Shown in pieces: positions 20,820 to 32,125 of a stretch of 64,000 bases of DNA. The stretch lies in the NCBI GenBank assembly GCA_027422505.1, contig JAPQWV010000028.1:5546001-5610000 (forward strand), in the 5' to 3' direction. Made by a program: the position numbers and the translations under genes. Position 1 is the stretch's first letter; the number at the start of each line of letters is the position of its first letter. Below the pieces are notes generated by a model. That model saw nothing but the letters and a program-made list of their open reading frames with translations, was not told the origin of the DNA and ran no database searches. Origin of the DNA: Craterostigma plantagineum. Lineage: Eukaryota > Streptophyta > Magnoliopsida > Lamiales > Linderniaceae.

Positions 20820-23165
20820 CTAGACTGAAAGTCCATATCCAACTTTTATATAGTATAGATTATAAGTATGACTAATATTAAGTTTCCTTAATCCTAAGGT
20901 AATTGACGTCATCAATTGGGAAAAGCACCAACACACATAGACACTCATGTATATAATATGAAAGTAAGAGAACAAAGAAGGGAATAAACGAAAACCCCTA
21001 TTGGCATAAAGAACAAATAATAAACGTAACAGAGAAAAAGGGAGAACTTCATTATTAAGGAAAAAAAAGGGGATCATATCCTCAGCAAATCAATTTCATA
21101 CGTGAGCTAAGGTGAGTTCTATAAATTTTCGTGATTTTATATGTGGAGTTTAGGGCTCAGATTTTTATAGCTATGTTGAGAATACTTTTTGTTTAGATAG
21201 GTAGTTTTCGGAAATAGAACACATGTTGAAGTATGTGAGGATGTTGTGTTTTAGGTGTTTTCCATAGGTAGTATGATTTATCTAATATATTTGTTTTATG
21301 AGATGGGTACGTGACTTCAACCTGAGATTAGAATAAAATAAATTATGTAAGTTTAGGTGATTCACGAATATGGAAAGGGTTTGGAGATTTTCGAAAATAC
21401 AGGAATTATCATGAGGATTTAATGTTTTGAGGGTTTTTTGGTTGTTAGGGTTGGGTATAATTTGTTAAATACATAATAGTTTTCGGTATTAAGTAAATAG
21501 TTTTCGTGATTTTGTGTTGGAATTAGACTTTCAACTTTGAAATAGCTTTGTTATGCACGTATTAGTAATTGTACATAGAGTTTCCAGCATTAGATTAAAT
21601 GGTCAAAACTTGTAGGGGTTGGTGGTGTATAGCTATGGTTATTTTAGGGTTCGACTCATTTATGTATAGGAAAGTTCATGACAATTTAACCTTAAGTAGT
21701 TTAGAAGCTCTCAGCAATTTACATGTTGTACTACTTGAGAAAAGATTTCGGGCATTTAGGTATTTTTAACCTCTGAAAGTTTTCAGTGTTAAGATAAAGG
21801 TTATCTAAGCTTTCGGTATGGAATGCCTTAAATTTCATCATACTAAATTTGAGAGATTTATTAAGTTTTCGACCAGGTCCAAATCACTTTGAAGATTTCG
21901 TTATCATCAACAAAGTTTTCGGCCTGAACATTTAAGATTTCGGTATTGATAGCTTAAGAGTTTTCGGCATTCCCATATAAAGTTTTCGGTATATTCATAT
22001 AGAGTTTTCGGTGTTTGTCAAGTTTTCGGCATAGAAGAAATATGAACTTTTCGGCACGGGTATAAAAGTTTTCGCATTTCACTAGGTTTTCGACATTTCA
22101 CACATTTTAGACTTTAATAAAATTTCAGCACTTATTAACTTTTCGGTACTTAGTAATTTTTCAGTATTTAGGAATTCTAGGGTTTTTGGGATTTCTATGG
22201 TTTTTAGTGTTTTTAGGGTTTGAGGTTTCGAAGCATATTTAAGATATACTTATACGACAATACTTTACGTTCAGAGGTCCAAAATACTCGGAGATTTACG
22301 AGAGTGCTAGACTGACTTTATCTGGAGGACAGGTAGGTGAACTTTACATCTACAGCACGTAACCCTTTTATGTGAAGATATGTGTACGCGTTTTGAAATC
22401 TGTGTCTTATGTTATTTTGTGATTTAGTGGATAATGTGTTTTACATGTTTCAAATGTTTTTGGATATACCTGTTACTTGCACTGCACTTGCATACCATGT
22501 CAGTGCGAGGGAGTTGAGTACTGTGCGGAACGGTAACGTTTGGGGTGTCGACGAGTGGTGTAGAATGAGAAAGCGACCAGTGTAGGTCTTTGCATCGTGT
22601 AGAGGGAAAAACATGGGTGTATGCCACTCCAAAGAGACCTAAGTAGGCTGCCCGTGCTTGGCTGCGTGCCACTCTAAAGAGACCTGAGTTGGCCGCCCGA
22701 GCGCTAGGATAGTGCATTGGTGAATGCCACTCTAAAGAGACCTGAGTTGGCTGCCCGAGCGTTAGGTTATTATGTTAGGCATAGAGGGGAAAACTCTGGT
22801 GTGTGCCACTCTAAAGAGAGCTGAGTGGGCCGCCCGAGCACGAACCTCCAACTCGGGAACGGACGACTCTAAGGAGACCTGAGAAGCCTACCCATTCTAA
22901 AGCGATCTGAGTGGGATACCCGAGCGTGAATAGTGTCGAGCCACGGAGAGTTGTGAGATGTGATAGGCTGTGATGAGGGTCGAGCTTGCATGTCGTGAGA
23001 TATATGGGATGGGATCGAGTGGACGTTCCATACACGCATATTTCACCTAGTGAGCATGGGCTCAGGGTTTACGTGTTGTATGTACTGAGTCCGACGTCGG
23101 GGTACGTCGCGACTAAGTGGGCTGACGGCGATACTCCACGGACTTTTGAGGGCGGGGCTGTATAT
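20820..23165 (+). repeat. Gypsy LTR (plus orientation), long, with word array and 60-bp repeats
   Basis: Non-coding sequence matching other gypsy LTRs of the window in its last part: the GAGTCCGACGT, CGCGACT and ACTTTTGAGGG blocks recur at 32160-32240. It is followed by leader sequence at 23168. 21480-22200 is packed with GTTTTCGG(T/C)AT words; 22619-22930 holds about six 60-bp repeats of the GCCACTCTAAAGAGACCTGAG type. I could not fix the 5' boundary; it lies between about 20640 and 20900. Confidence 0.6.
22619..22930 (+). repeat. Degenerate 60-bp tandem repeats in gypsy LTR
   Basis: About six units built around CACTCTAAAGAGACCTGAG and a following GCCCGAGCG, with spacing of about 55-75 bases. 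Other copies of the LTR carry different tandem repeats in the equivalent zone (28050-28210; 41190-41290). Confidence 0.8.
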
Positions 23166-23167
23166 TG

Positions 23168-23290
23168 TGACGCCCGGGGCCGATGAAGGCGGGGAGTGAT
23201 CGCCGGTGCCAGAGAGGTGCACGGACAAGGAGCGGCTCCTGATAGACTTCTAGGCAAAGGGGTACATGAACGAACCGATCCGACACCTGA
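23168..23290 (+). repeat. Gypsy 5'-leader, copy 1
   Basis: About 120 bp nearly identical to 23708-23830, sharing AGTGATCGCCGGTGCCAGAG and AGACTTCTAGGCAAAGGGG. Copy 2 lies just after a primer-binding site, which identifies both as retroelement leader sequence. Copy 1 lacks its own primer-binding site. Confidence 0.75.
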
Positions 23291-23310
23291 ATGAAAGGGG
23301 ATCTTAAGAC

Positions 23311-23631
23311 TGACAATGTATGGGCGTGTCAGGCTAAGAATCGTACAAGATAACTGATAGTACTACTCATATCACGAAGGTCGACCTACCTTTCGGCAGT
23401 CCATATATAGAAACTCTGAAGTTAAGCGTGCTTGACTTGAGGCAATCTAGGGATGGGTGACCCCCTGGAAAGTTTGCCCAGGGTGCGTGTGAGCGAGGAC
23501 GAAGCACGCTGAAAGGTTAGATGGTGGTACAGTGGGGCCAGACTATCAGTCGGAGTGTGGTGGGCCCAACCCCACTGGTCCCGGTAGGGACCGATGCTAC
23601 AGTGACACCCGGTATGGGACGGGATGTTACA
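23311..23631 (+). repeat. LTR with 5S rRNA-like promoter (about 321 bp)
   Basis: Ends GGGATGTTACA at 23631, followed at once by a primer-binding site. The start at TGACAATG is my best guess. 23413-23488 resembles plant 5S rRNA: AGTTAAGCGTGCTTG (A-box region) and GGATGGGTGACCCCCTGG (C-box region), with an altered middle. A related LTR piece lies on the minus strand at 9434-9663. 5S-bearing LTRs are known from Cassandra TRIM elements, but here a gypsy gag follows. A pol III promoter inside the LTR is plausible and unproven. Confidence 0.7.
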
Positions 23632-23632
23632 G

Positions 23633-23645
23633 GTGATATCAGAGC
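23633..23645 (+). other. Primer-binding site after the 5S-type LTR
   Basis: GTGATATCAGAGC, one inserted/changed position away from TGGTATCAGAGC, two bases after the LTR end. Initiator-Met type. Confidence 0.75.
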
Positions 23646-23707
23646 GCAACCTCTCGCAGTACGGTGCTGGTTCGGGGACGAACCAGGCGGAAGCTGGTGG
23701 GCATGTG

Positions 23708-23830
23708 ACTCCCGGGGACGATGAGGGCGAGAAGTGATCGCCGGTGCCAGAGAGGTGCACGGACAAGGAGTGGCTCCTGGCAGACTTCTAGGCAAAGGGG
23801 TACATGAACGAACCGATCCGCTACCATTCA
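23708..23830 (+). repeat. Gypsy 5'-leader, copy 2
   Basis: Direct repeat of 23168-23290 with about ten differences. It lies between the primer-binding site and the gag remnant, in the expected leader position. Confidence 0.75.
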
Positions 23831-24279
23831 CCAATTGATCGACCTGATCCGACGACAGTTAGATCAGATTAACGATCTTATTCACCGTCATAACTCATAG
23901 GAACGTCATGCATCCCCGGGATTAGAACGTGTAGAAGCTGCTGGGAAAGGTTCCGAAAATTAAATCCCCCTGCCTTCGAGGAGGCCGCTGATCCTATCTA
24001 CGCGGAGGATTGGCTTATGACAATTGAAAATATGTTCCGCGTTAGCCACTTGCGTGATACTGAGAAGGTGACATGTCCCACCTTCATGCTACGTGGGAAT
24101 GAAGGCTACTGGTGGGACACCATTTAGGTGCTCGAGGATCCCACTACTATGACCTGGGAGAGGTTCAAGACGCTCTTCGAGGAAAGTACTTTACAGCGCC
24201 GTATAGGGCGCAGAAACTAAAGGAATTTATTAATCTTAAACAAGGAGGGATGTCACTGGCGGATTACTTCCGCAAGTAA
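23831..24279 (+). pseudogene. Ty3/gypsy gag fragment (Retrotrans_gag type)
   Basis: The frame reads FRKLNPPAFEEAADPIYAED, then WLMTIENMF, TCPTFMLRGNEGYWWDTI and WERFKTLFEE, the classic gypsy capsid block. A TAG interrupts after WWDTI, and a 1-nt shift moves to YFTAPYRAQKLKEFINLKQG before a stop at 24277-24279. An earlier stop also occurs near 23897. The homology ends at FRK, so the element is truncated; no pol follows. Chromovirus (Tekay-like) affinity is likely. Confidence 0.85.
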
Positions 24280-25238
24280 TATTCACAACATTAGCTACAA
24301 TTATACACCTCATCTTATCAACCAACTAATTTTTACAACATTCAATATAATACCTCCAAATCTTAATATTTACAAATCTCAATAATTCAACTATAATACA
24401 AAAACATCCACATCTTAAATATTATTTCTAATATTTCATAAAGTAATCACATTAAGCTAAATTAATTATGCATGGTTATGGCTCGTGCATTGCCTGGGCA
24501 ATAAATTAGTTATTATAAGATGTTGGATTGTACTAGAGATAACGAATGACGTGTTTGAATATTTCTTTTTTTTTTTTCTTCTTTTTTAATTTTTATTATG
24601 GGCAGGCTAAGCCCATTGCCCGCCTGCAAAGAGGGTCGGGTCTACCCGCAGCCCCACCAAATGGCAGGCTTTTGCGACCCAACCCGCATGTCCGTTTTGA
24701 CAGCTCTAAAGATGGATATCTTAACATCAACCAACTAGACAATGTATGCACTCTACTAGTGTAATTTTTAAGGGAGAATCTTCACTTAATGAACGAACTT
24801 CTCACAGTACAATACTCTACCGCGAGCTTACGTTGTGGATGAATATCTTATCCATCTTATGCGTACTAGCAAATGAATATTTCGTATATACGAGCTTCAG
24901 CTCCAACATTCATATAGTTCACATCAACCACAACCTCCCCAAAATCATCAACCAAAAAGAAATAATTATAATCAGTCGTCACGTGTATTATTTAGTTATA
25001 ATCGATACTTGGGAAGCCTGTTAAAAAGTGAAACCAACCAACCTTCGTAGAGTGTCCTTGACAAAAAGCAATTTTATGACTATCTAAACGGGGAGCTGAT
25101 CACTGAAATAGCAAGCTTCATAGTCAAATAGCATAATCCCAACATAAAATTCATTAGAACAGATGAAATTGAATGGTCAAAGACGGACTCAGAACTTCAA
25201 CCAAACTATCGTCCTTTTTTAAATAAAGAAAATAGCGT
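24280..25238. other. AT-rich intergenic sequence with a transposon-like GC patch
   Basis: No coding sequence supported. 24600-24710 has GGCAGGCTAAGCCCATTGCCC and GCGACCCAACCCGC words with a CAGCTCTAAA end, which look like the edge of a hAT-type non-autonomous element, but I could not find both ends. Confidence 0.35.
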
Positions 25239-25865
25239 CTACATAAGGCCATAGAGAAAGTTTAAGGGTGGAGTTGTTTTAACTGGAATAATAGCATGAT
25301 CAAGAGTGCGGTAGATAGCATCAGGATCAGCCCCTGAGTCAACACCGAGCCGCGCAAGCTCAAGCACCGCCGGCGGAGGGGAAAGAATCATCTCATCGAC
25401 GTCCTTGGCTTCTCTCCGGCGATTGGCCAGAAACCGGCGACTTGTTTCCTTGGTTTGAATGGGGAAAGGCACGAGGAATTTAAAACAGGCTTGGAGTCTG
25501 TGCGCAACACGTGAATCAACGGAGTGGGTCGGGCCAAGAACGGCGAGCAGGTCGGAGGCGGTTGCTTTGGGCGCCGGAGATGCGGAGAGAGAGCAGTTAC
25601 TGGGTTTAGTGATGGATGTTCGGGATATTCCTAAAGGAATTAGTGGCGGTAAGAGAGGGAGACGATGAATGCCAACTTGAGTGGGGTTGAGAAAGATGAT
25701 AGGAACGGGGCCATACGGTATATCTCTTCTCTCAACCTCACACACACGCGAGACCTCCACTCGTCGGAGATGGTTATTCTACCGCCGGTGGGGGTAACTG
25801 AACCATGACCTTCCGCTTCGGAAAGCCGAATTAGTTGGATGGAACCCAAAGCTTGACAACGCCTA
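25239..25865 (-). pseudogene. Unidentified plant gene piece, frameshifted
   Basis: 25760-25239 is an open frame of 173 codons with ordinary globular composition: FLNPTQVGIHRLPLLPPLIP, SDLLAVLGPTHSVDSRVAHR and LELARLGVDSGADPDAIYRT. No ATG begins it. Upstream, 25849-25710 in another frame reads GSIQLIRLSEAEG and DEWRSRVCVRLREEIYR and seems to run into the first frame near 25720. A possible acceptor (TTTTAG) lies near 25866 and a possible donor near 25270. It could be one exon of a live gene with an assembly indel, or a pseudogene. I do not recognise the family. Confidence 0.45.
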
Positions 25866-25889
25866 AAACATGAGAAAATCTAAGGGTGT

Positions 25890-26640
25890 TGTAGGTGTCA
25901 GAACCCTCCATAGCTTTTTAGTAGGATTCATTGCCCTGTCAGAAAATTAGGGACCCATTTTTGAATTTAACGTAAAGTAAATGACCTCTGACCAACATAC
26001 TCTTATAAAAAAGTAATGGGAAGTGGCATTCATCGCTCTTGTTGTGTTATTAAATTGCAATATATCGTTATCGCATAACAAGCAGTATTACCACATACAA
26101 ATATGTATTACTGTATAGCTAACAAGTGGTATCAACAGAATAGAATATAGTTTTTGAAGCATATGCCATTAACATGCTTGCTTGGTAACACTTCATGCTT
26201 TCCGGGTAACACTTCTTTGTTTCTGGGTAACACTTTCTTGTTGGGTAACACTTCATGCTTTACGGGTAACATATGCGATTAACATGCTGGGTAACACTTC
26301 CTTGTTTCTGGCTAACACTTTCTTGTAATTCACTTTGTAGGAGAATGCAGTTAACCCAAGAGTGTTATGCAGAATTCATGAAGTGCTACTCTATAGCTAA
26401 TAAGTGGTATCAACAGAATAAAATGTTGTTTTTGAAGCATGTACGATTAACATGCTTGCTGGGTAACACTTCATGGTTTTCGGTAACACTTCATGCTTTT
26501 CGGGTAACACTTACTTTATTCTGGCTAACACTTTCCTGTAATTCACGAAGTGTTACCCAGAATGCACAAACTGGTACCCGTCTAGTGTTTGGAAGAGATG
26601 ACGGCAAACATGTGTAATTTCCGTAACATGAAGTGGCAAA
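25890..26640. repeat. GGGTAACACTT word array in a transposon-like setting
   Basis: 26180-26570 holds about a dozen GGGTAACACTT (or GGCTAACACTT) words, mixed with CATGCTT and TTTCTTGT spacers and one inverted AAGTGTTACCC. Two longer blocks, GCTAAYAAGTGGTATCAACAGAATA at 26120 and 26396, repeat at 276-bp spacing. Flanks with 'agggaccca' and 'tgtcagaaaatta' resemble those at 44359-44705. Confidence 0.55.
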
Positions 26641-27544
26641 TGAGTCTTTTTGCTCAAAATAGGTCCTTAACTTTAAGACAAAACTTCAAATAGATCCCTA
26701 TCTCTATTTTAAACGTTATTGGGGCCTGAATTCTAATGAAACTATGTTAATGGGGCCTATAACATAGTTAACTCAAAATCTAAATCTAAAATGGTACCCG
26801 GTCTTTTAACGCATGACCAATTTATTTCATATATTTTGCGTGGACCAATTTAGTCCTTGTTGTTGTCGATTTATAACCATGTTACTCCTATCTTTAGATG
26901 GCCATCAATTTTGAATAGCAAATTGGCTCGTGTCGCCATGCAATTAGTCGAACTAAAGAAAAAAGAGAGAATTTCAGTTAATCCCCTATCATCATAAATG
27001 TATATCAACTAACTCCCCATGTCAGATAATGTTTCACTTAGGGACCAAATAAGAACGTTTATTTCAGTTAAGGACTAACTTTGTTGAAAAGATTATTTTG
27101 ACCTTACTTTATGATTTTTAATTTTGTTTTTTCTTTTCTTTAATGAAATCAAGTGCTAAAGATAAATATGAAATATAAAAAGGAAAAATGAAATAAATCA
27201 AAGAAGAAGAAATAAGAAGATGATGAAAGAAGAAAAAGAAGATGAAGAAGAAGAATCTAGTGTAGTTATCTAATCTAGTTCACTTGGTTTTTTCAAATTC
27301 GTTCGATACAAGTAAGTCTATCTTGAGTTTCCGAAAATTAAATCGAAATAGTTTCGTTTTCGTGGGTTTGCTCACTACTCTCTCCTCTAGTTCTTACCAT
27401 TGCTTCTATTATATCCTGATAGTCCCTATAGCCAATAAATCCATGCAACACAAGAAATTCATGATAAAGTAAAACTTACAGGCAAGGTTGCTTCCACGCT
27501 TTTGGGTGTGTGTACATGGACAGTCTACAGAACATGTGACCGAA
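26641..27544. other. Intergenic; purine-rich GAA tract
   Basis: No gene seen. 27180-27255 is rich in GAA/AAG. Non-coding words such as 'cagttaatcccc' and 'actaactccccatg' suggest old transposon sequence, without clear ends. Confidence 0.4.
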
Positions 27545-27556
27545 GCTCCGATACCA
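27545..27556 (-). other. Primer-binding site (variant), gypsy, minus strand
   Basis: The plus strand reads GCTCCGATACCA, the reverse complement of TGGTATCGGAGC, three bases from the LTR edge at 27560. Confidence 0.7.
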
Positions 27557-27559
27557 CTC

Positions 27560-28525
27560 TGTCAGGACCCGTGCCCTCGCTATCTATTCTAACGTTATCC
27601 TGTGTGCCTAAGATGTATTATCTTAAGAAGTGCGGAAATGCGTATAAAATTTTTGCATTTATGTAATGGAAGTCGTTTCAATACATGACAAAAGAATTAC
27701 ATAAATTCCTAACTTCATACAAGTCCCAATTACACGAGATGTGTATACATGCACAGCAAAAGAATTCATATGCGTCCGGCCTCACAGGTCGTCATCCATG
27801 CACACACCACCTCCCAAAGGTCGCTGGTAGCGTCAAAAGGTTGCCTTACCACTCAAGCGATCACGTACCGTGTTCGCGTCACCTACAACACATAACGTAA
27901 GGGATGAGCGATATGCACAGTAAGTAGAAATTATGCATGATATGCACGTGATAAATCCCCCACAAAGGCATCCTCGCCAGTGCACTTAAGTCTCATACTA
28001 TTTTCACTCAAGGCCCCGGCAGACTTTACTAGACGTACACCGTATAGAGCTCTAATCCAACCACGGGCATCAGCTCAAAGCATGAGGGCATCAACCCAAC
28101 CACGCTAACAGGGATATACGGGCATCAACCCAACTATGAGGGCATCAACCCAACCATGGTAATCCCCCGACGCATCAACGTCGTCGTATACCGGCTACGC
28201 ATCAACGTCGCCAACGGCGCATCAACGCTGTCACGGTGCCCTAGAGCCGCCCCTCACTTAACATATAGCTTATTACCTATTGCCCACCTCGACAACCATC
28301 GTTCGCCTTTTGCGACATAAATCGTGCACGCTCAACTTCGTCTAATCCCCGAGTGTTTCGTGCATGCTCGTGAAATGCATAGTGCATTAATACCTTAATA
28401 CTTACCATAGTCATAAACCACGTCATATAAATTCACGTAAGCACATAGGCACTAAGTCACATAATCACGTAAGTTAGGCACGTACAAACATGTTATGTGT
28501 TGTATTGAAATCGTTACCTCGATTT
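27560..28525 (-). repeat. Gypsy LTR fragment (minus), related to the 3-kb solo LTRs
   Basis: Plus-strand edge TGTCAGGACCC, then ACAGGTCGTCATCCAT (about 27786), CTACAACACATAA (about 27883) and GTTATGTGTTGTA (about 28492), in the same order as at 10121-11260. The primer-binding site on its left makes it a 5' LTR of a minus-strand element whose body is missing. 28050-28210 carries 22-bp GGGCATCAACCCAACCA repeats changing into GCATCAACG repeats. Confidence 0.7.
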
Positions 28526-28561
28526 ATTTCAATCGACGTAATTTCGGGAACGAAATTCTTT

Positions 28562-28572
28562 AAAGGGGAGGA
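28562..28572 (+). other. Polypurine tract before a plus-strand gypsy 3' LTR
   Basis: AAAGGGGAGGA directly before TTTAATACCCGTAACA, which corresponds to the TGTAATACCCG LTR start seen at 58446. The usual TG is changed to TT. Confidence 0.65.
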
Positions 28573-30008
28573 TTTAATACCCGTAACAGGGTTTTTGACG
28601 TAGTTAGCAGTGTGATTGTGCAAATTAGACATTTTGATAGTTTAGTTAAACGAAGAATTTGAAATTTTGACTGAAAAGTATAAATTATAGAAGTTTAAAA
28701 AAAAATAAATTAAATTAATTAATGGAAGTAAATTAGATATCTTGGTCCAAAAGCCCAAATTCGAAACAGGAAAAAATTAGCCTAGCCCATGTAATAATTT
28801 TAGGACTTCCATTTCTATTCTATACATATCCATTTGTTAGTTTCCTTTCACCATAAGTAACGAAAATAAAGGGAAAGTCAACGGAGATCAAGCAACGACG
28901 AAACTCCCAAAGCTTGATATTGTGTGAATTCTAGTCTCAGCTAAGCTTTTCTTGAGGTAATTAACAAGTTCATCTTCATGTAATTCGTTTTTAAGGTCAT
29001 CTTCTTCGCAGAAATTCTTTTCGCGCAACTTCAGCTTTCAGTGATTTTGACCAAGCTATTGTATTCGGATTCTGTCGAAAACTTAGTTCTTTTAAAAGAT
29101 AACCACTTGGGCTATCCAGATCAGTTTGAATCAGTTCAATCGGATCGTTATACTGTTATCTATGAATTTTTAAAGTTGACAGCACGAAAAAGGTACTCTT
29201 TCTGTAATTGTTGTTTTGGATCCGTGCGTAACTTCTGTTTTCAACAAAGTTGACCTATCTATAGTGCTCCGATTCTTTCGAACCTTGTTTCTTTGAAATC
29301 TTACGTCTTCAACATTTCCTAGAATCTTGAATAGTTTCAATCCAATATTCCTACGAATTACTGTGAATTTTTTAAGTTGATGTTGCGTAACTGGATTCTG
29401 ATAATTACTGTTTTCATATCTGTGTGCAGCTTCTGCTTTTAGTTAGTTTGACCTATCTATCGTATTGTGATTTTTCGAAACTTGTTTCTCTAGAAAACCA
29501 AGTTCTTTAGCTTTTCACAGCCTTTGGGTTCGAATCAATCCGTTGTTTCTACAATTTTCTATGAATTGTTGAAATTGGTATATCGAACTGAAAGTTGATA
29601 TTTTCTGGTTGGTAAAAAACTGATGGCGCAGCTGCAGTATTTCTCAGTTTTGACCCATCTAGGCTGCCCACGAAACTTATTTTTGTTTAGATGACTTTCT
29701 CAAATGTTCATAGCCGCTCGAATCGTCTCGATCCAATATTTCTGCTAATTGTTATGAATTTACGAAGTTCCTGCTGCGATTATTAGATTTAATCAAAATT
29801 TACTCTTAGCTTGGCTTTGAATTATCTTGGGCCGTAACGCTGAGATATTATGGTGTCTTAAAGCAGTTTTGAGAAGTCCGTAGGACCGTGGCGGAGGAAC
29901 ATCCGTCGAGAGCACTAGGGCAGTTTCGGACGTGACCTAGGTGAAGTGTTCATGTACGACGCGTAAACAAGTTGTGTTTGACGTGTTTTTAGTACTTATG
30001 TGAATTAT
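28573..30008 (+). repeat. Gypsy 3' LTR (plus), interrupted by a copia LTR
   Basis: Starts after the polypurine tract. 29040-29800 repeats a block of roughly 180-240 bp (TTTTGACC-ATCTAT, TTTCGAAACTTGTTTCT and a 'tctatgaatttttaaagtt'-like end) three or four times. The sequence stops at the copia LTR edge near 30009, and a matching 3' piece appears at 32126-32345, so the copia element seems to have inserted into or rearranged this LTR. No genes. Confidence 0.6.
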
Positions 30009-31519
30009 GTTAAAGTGTAAGATATGCCAGGGGGGGGGGGGGGGTGGTGAATTGGGCTATAAAAATTTTTGGCTTCTTCTTCTTTGAAAAATAATTTTCT
30101 TTAAGAAGATAATTGCAGAGTGTGTTATTTTTCAGAAAGCAGTAAGAGTATCAACTTTATCTCCCTAACCCTGTTTCACAAAATATCACGTTATTTTCAG
30201 AAAGTGTTTCAATGATATTACCTAGTTATTTGCAAGCGTTCCGGGTTTGTCTAAAGTAAATAACTGAAAGTAAAGTGAGACGGGATTTTTATACAGGTTA
30301 TATCCCCAACTGGGGATTAATCCTGTCCTTGGGTGTGATCTCCCCAAGAGTTCGGTTTTGGTTACAGAAAGATCGACCCTTACACAACCGAAGCACTATG
30401 GATAATAGGAGTTCTAGGCCGTCGCACGGCAGGTTTCGTTCCTGTCGTTTACCCAGAAAACCAATTCCCCAATTGGACATAGCTTGCTAGCGAAGGGCCA
30501 CCGAATCCACCAAATTCGTCCCTCCACGTGCGAAAGACTCCACTCATGCTCCTTTGTGCGCTCAACACGTCCGAAGACAAGGGTTTTAGGATAGGGTGTT
30601 GCTAATGATCGCTCACGGGTACAGATTCGCAAATGTATGTTCAACACAAACTACGAATTTTTCGCAAATAAAAGCTCAAAACAATCTAAGGAATTCGATG
30701 GCTTGTGTGTAATCGTTCGGTACCCTTGATTGTGAAGTGTGCTCCTTAATATAGACCTAGCTTCAACACTTCACAAGGAAAGTTAAGCACATAATATGCA
30801 AGAGAAATCTCAGAAATCACGTGCATTTATTTTATATAATCATGCCAAAAATAAACCAATTTAACTCAACAGTCAAACATGATCATTTACCATAAATTTC
30901 AGAGTCTTACTTTCCGTCCACGGTAATCTCATCCATTTGTCAGCACATTCCATTTATAGACTCAATCAGCATATTACCACATATAAGTCCAATCAATTAA
31001 TCACTTTCCAAAATATAAATCCCAAGTCGCATATGGAAAGATAGATCATTACTGATATAAGAGTCAAATAAGATAGCACTTAAACGGATATATCATGATA
31101 TTCTTTCCTAAAATAACTTAATCTCATGTACAACTCAATCAAAATATCTTTTCCATATAGCATAGTCATTTATATCCGGATGATCACAATGATATTCTTT
31201 CCAAAAATAATTCAATCACGTGTACAGCTAACATATCACTTAACATAATATATTTTCCATATATAGCACATAGTGATATTCCAGGCTTACGAAAACGTTC
31301 ACAATCAGTTGATCACATCAATATTCCAGTTAAGCATAATATCACATATATTCGATTTTCTTAACAATTTAAATCATATTGAAACACTTAATCGAATATT
31401 TTTACATACTTAAACATCATAAATCATACATATCGAGTTTTCTAAATTGTACCCCCCATAATACATAATTACTTGGAATAATCAAAACACTCATAATCAT
31501 TGGACCAAAAAGGTCTACA
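30009..31519 (-). repeat. 3' LTR (about 1.5 kb) of a Sirevirus-like element B
   Basis: A diverged relative of 6164-7598. Landmarks in order are GGTTATATCCCCAACTGGGG (30297), CACGTCCGAAGACA (30570) and GGACCAAAAAGGTCTACA (31502-31519). The right edge meets a polypurine tract, so it is a 3' LTR on the minus strand. 30030-30044 is a 15-base G run at the same LTR position as the 33-base run at 632. Confidence 0.78.
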
Positions 31520-32125
31520 ATCTCCCCCTTTTTGATGATGACAAGTAATTAATGCCTATCTTAAGCATATGAGTACACTCGATATGAAACCATTTAAGCA
31601 CGTAGCATGTTTAAGTATCAAGACATGTGACATGACCAGAGCAAGTAATTCTTTCAAATTTTAAAGCATGCTCCCCCTGTCTAATTGCTAATATTCCTAT
31701 GTAAAGCACAGTAGCAAAGATTTAGTAATTACAAATCACAAGTTACCATGGAATGTCTCAAATTATCAGGTCATCTCAGTTTGCTCCCCTGCATATGTGC
31801 GGAATTCCTTAATCTTTAACAAATCACAAACTCAAACACAAAGGACACAGGCATATAAAAGCAAGCCGATTATATTATAGCATTCCAAAATACGGCATTA
31901 ATTGCCCAAACATCTCCCCCTTCAGCATAAAAAAGGAGGGATCCAAACACCACCAACTTACCATAAACCTACAACCAACCACGACTTATCAACCCAAAAA
32001 CCAGCAAACTAAAAGAACTTAGTACTAGGCATACGAGAACTAGGCATATTAGAGCTAGGAGATCACTAGGGATCAAAGTTCTAAGGGCTGGAATCACTAT
32101 CAGATGAGGCAGATAAGGATTCAAC
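31520..32125 (-). other. Polypurine motifs and 3' internal remnant of element B
   Basis: Minus-strand GGGGGAG-type motifs lie at about 31521, 31672 and 31913, plus a GGGGAGC at 31784. The text parallels 7599-8260, including 'cttcagcataaaaaaggaggg'. The element breaks off near 32110 without its ORF. Confidence 0.65.
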
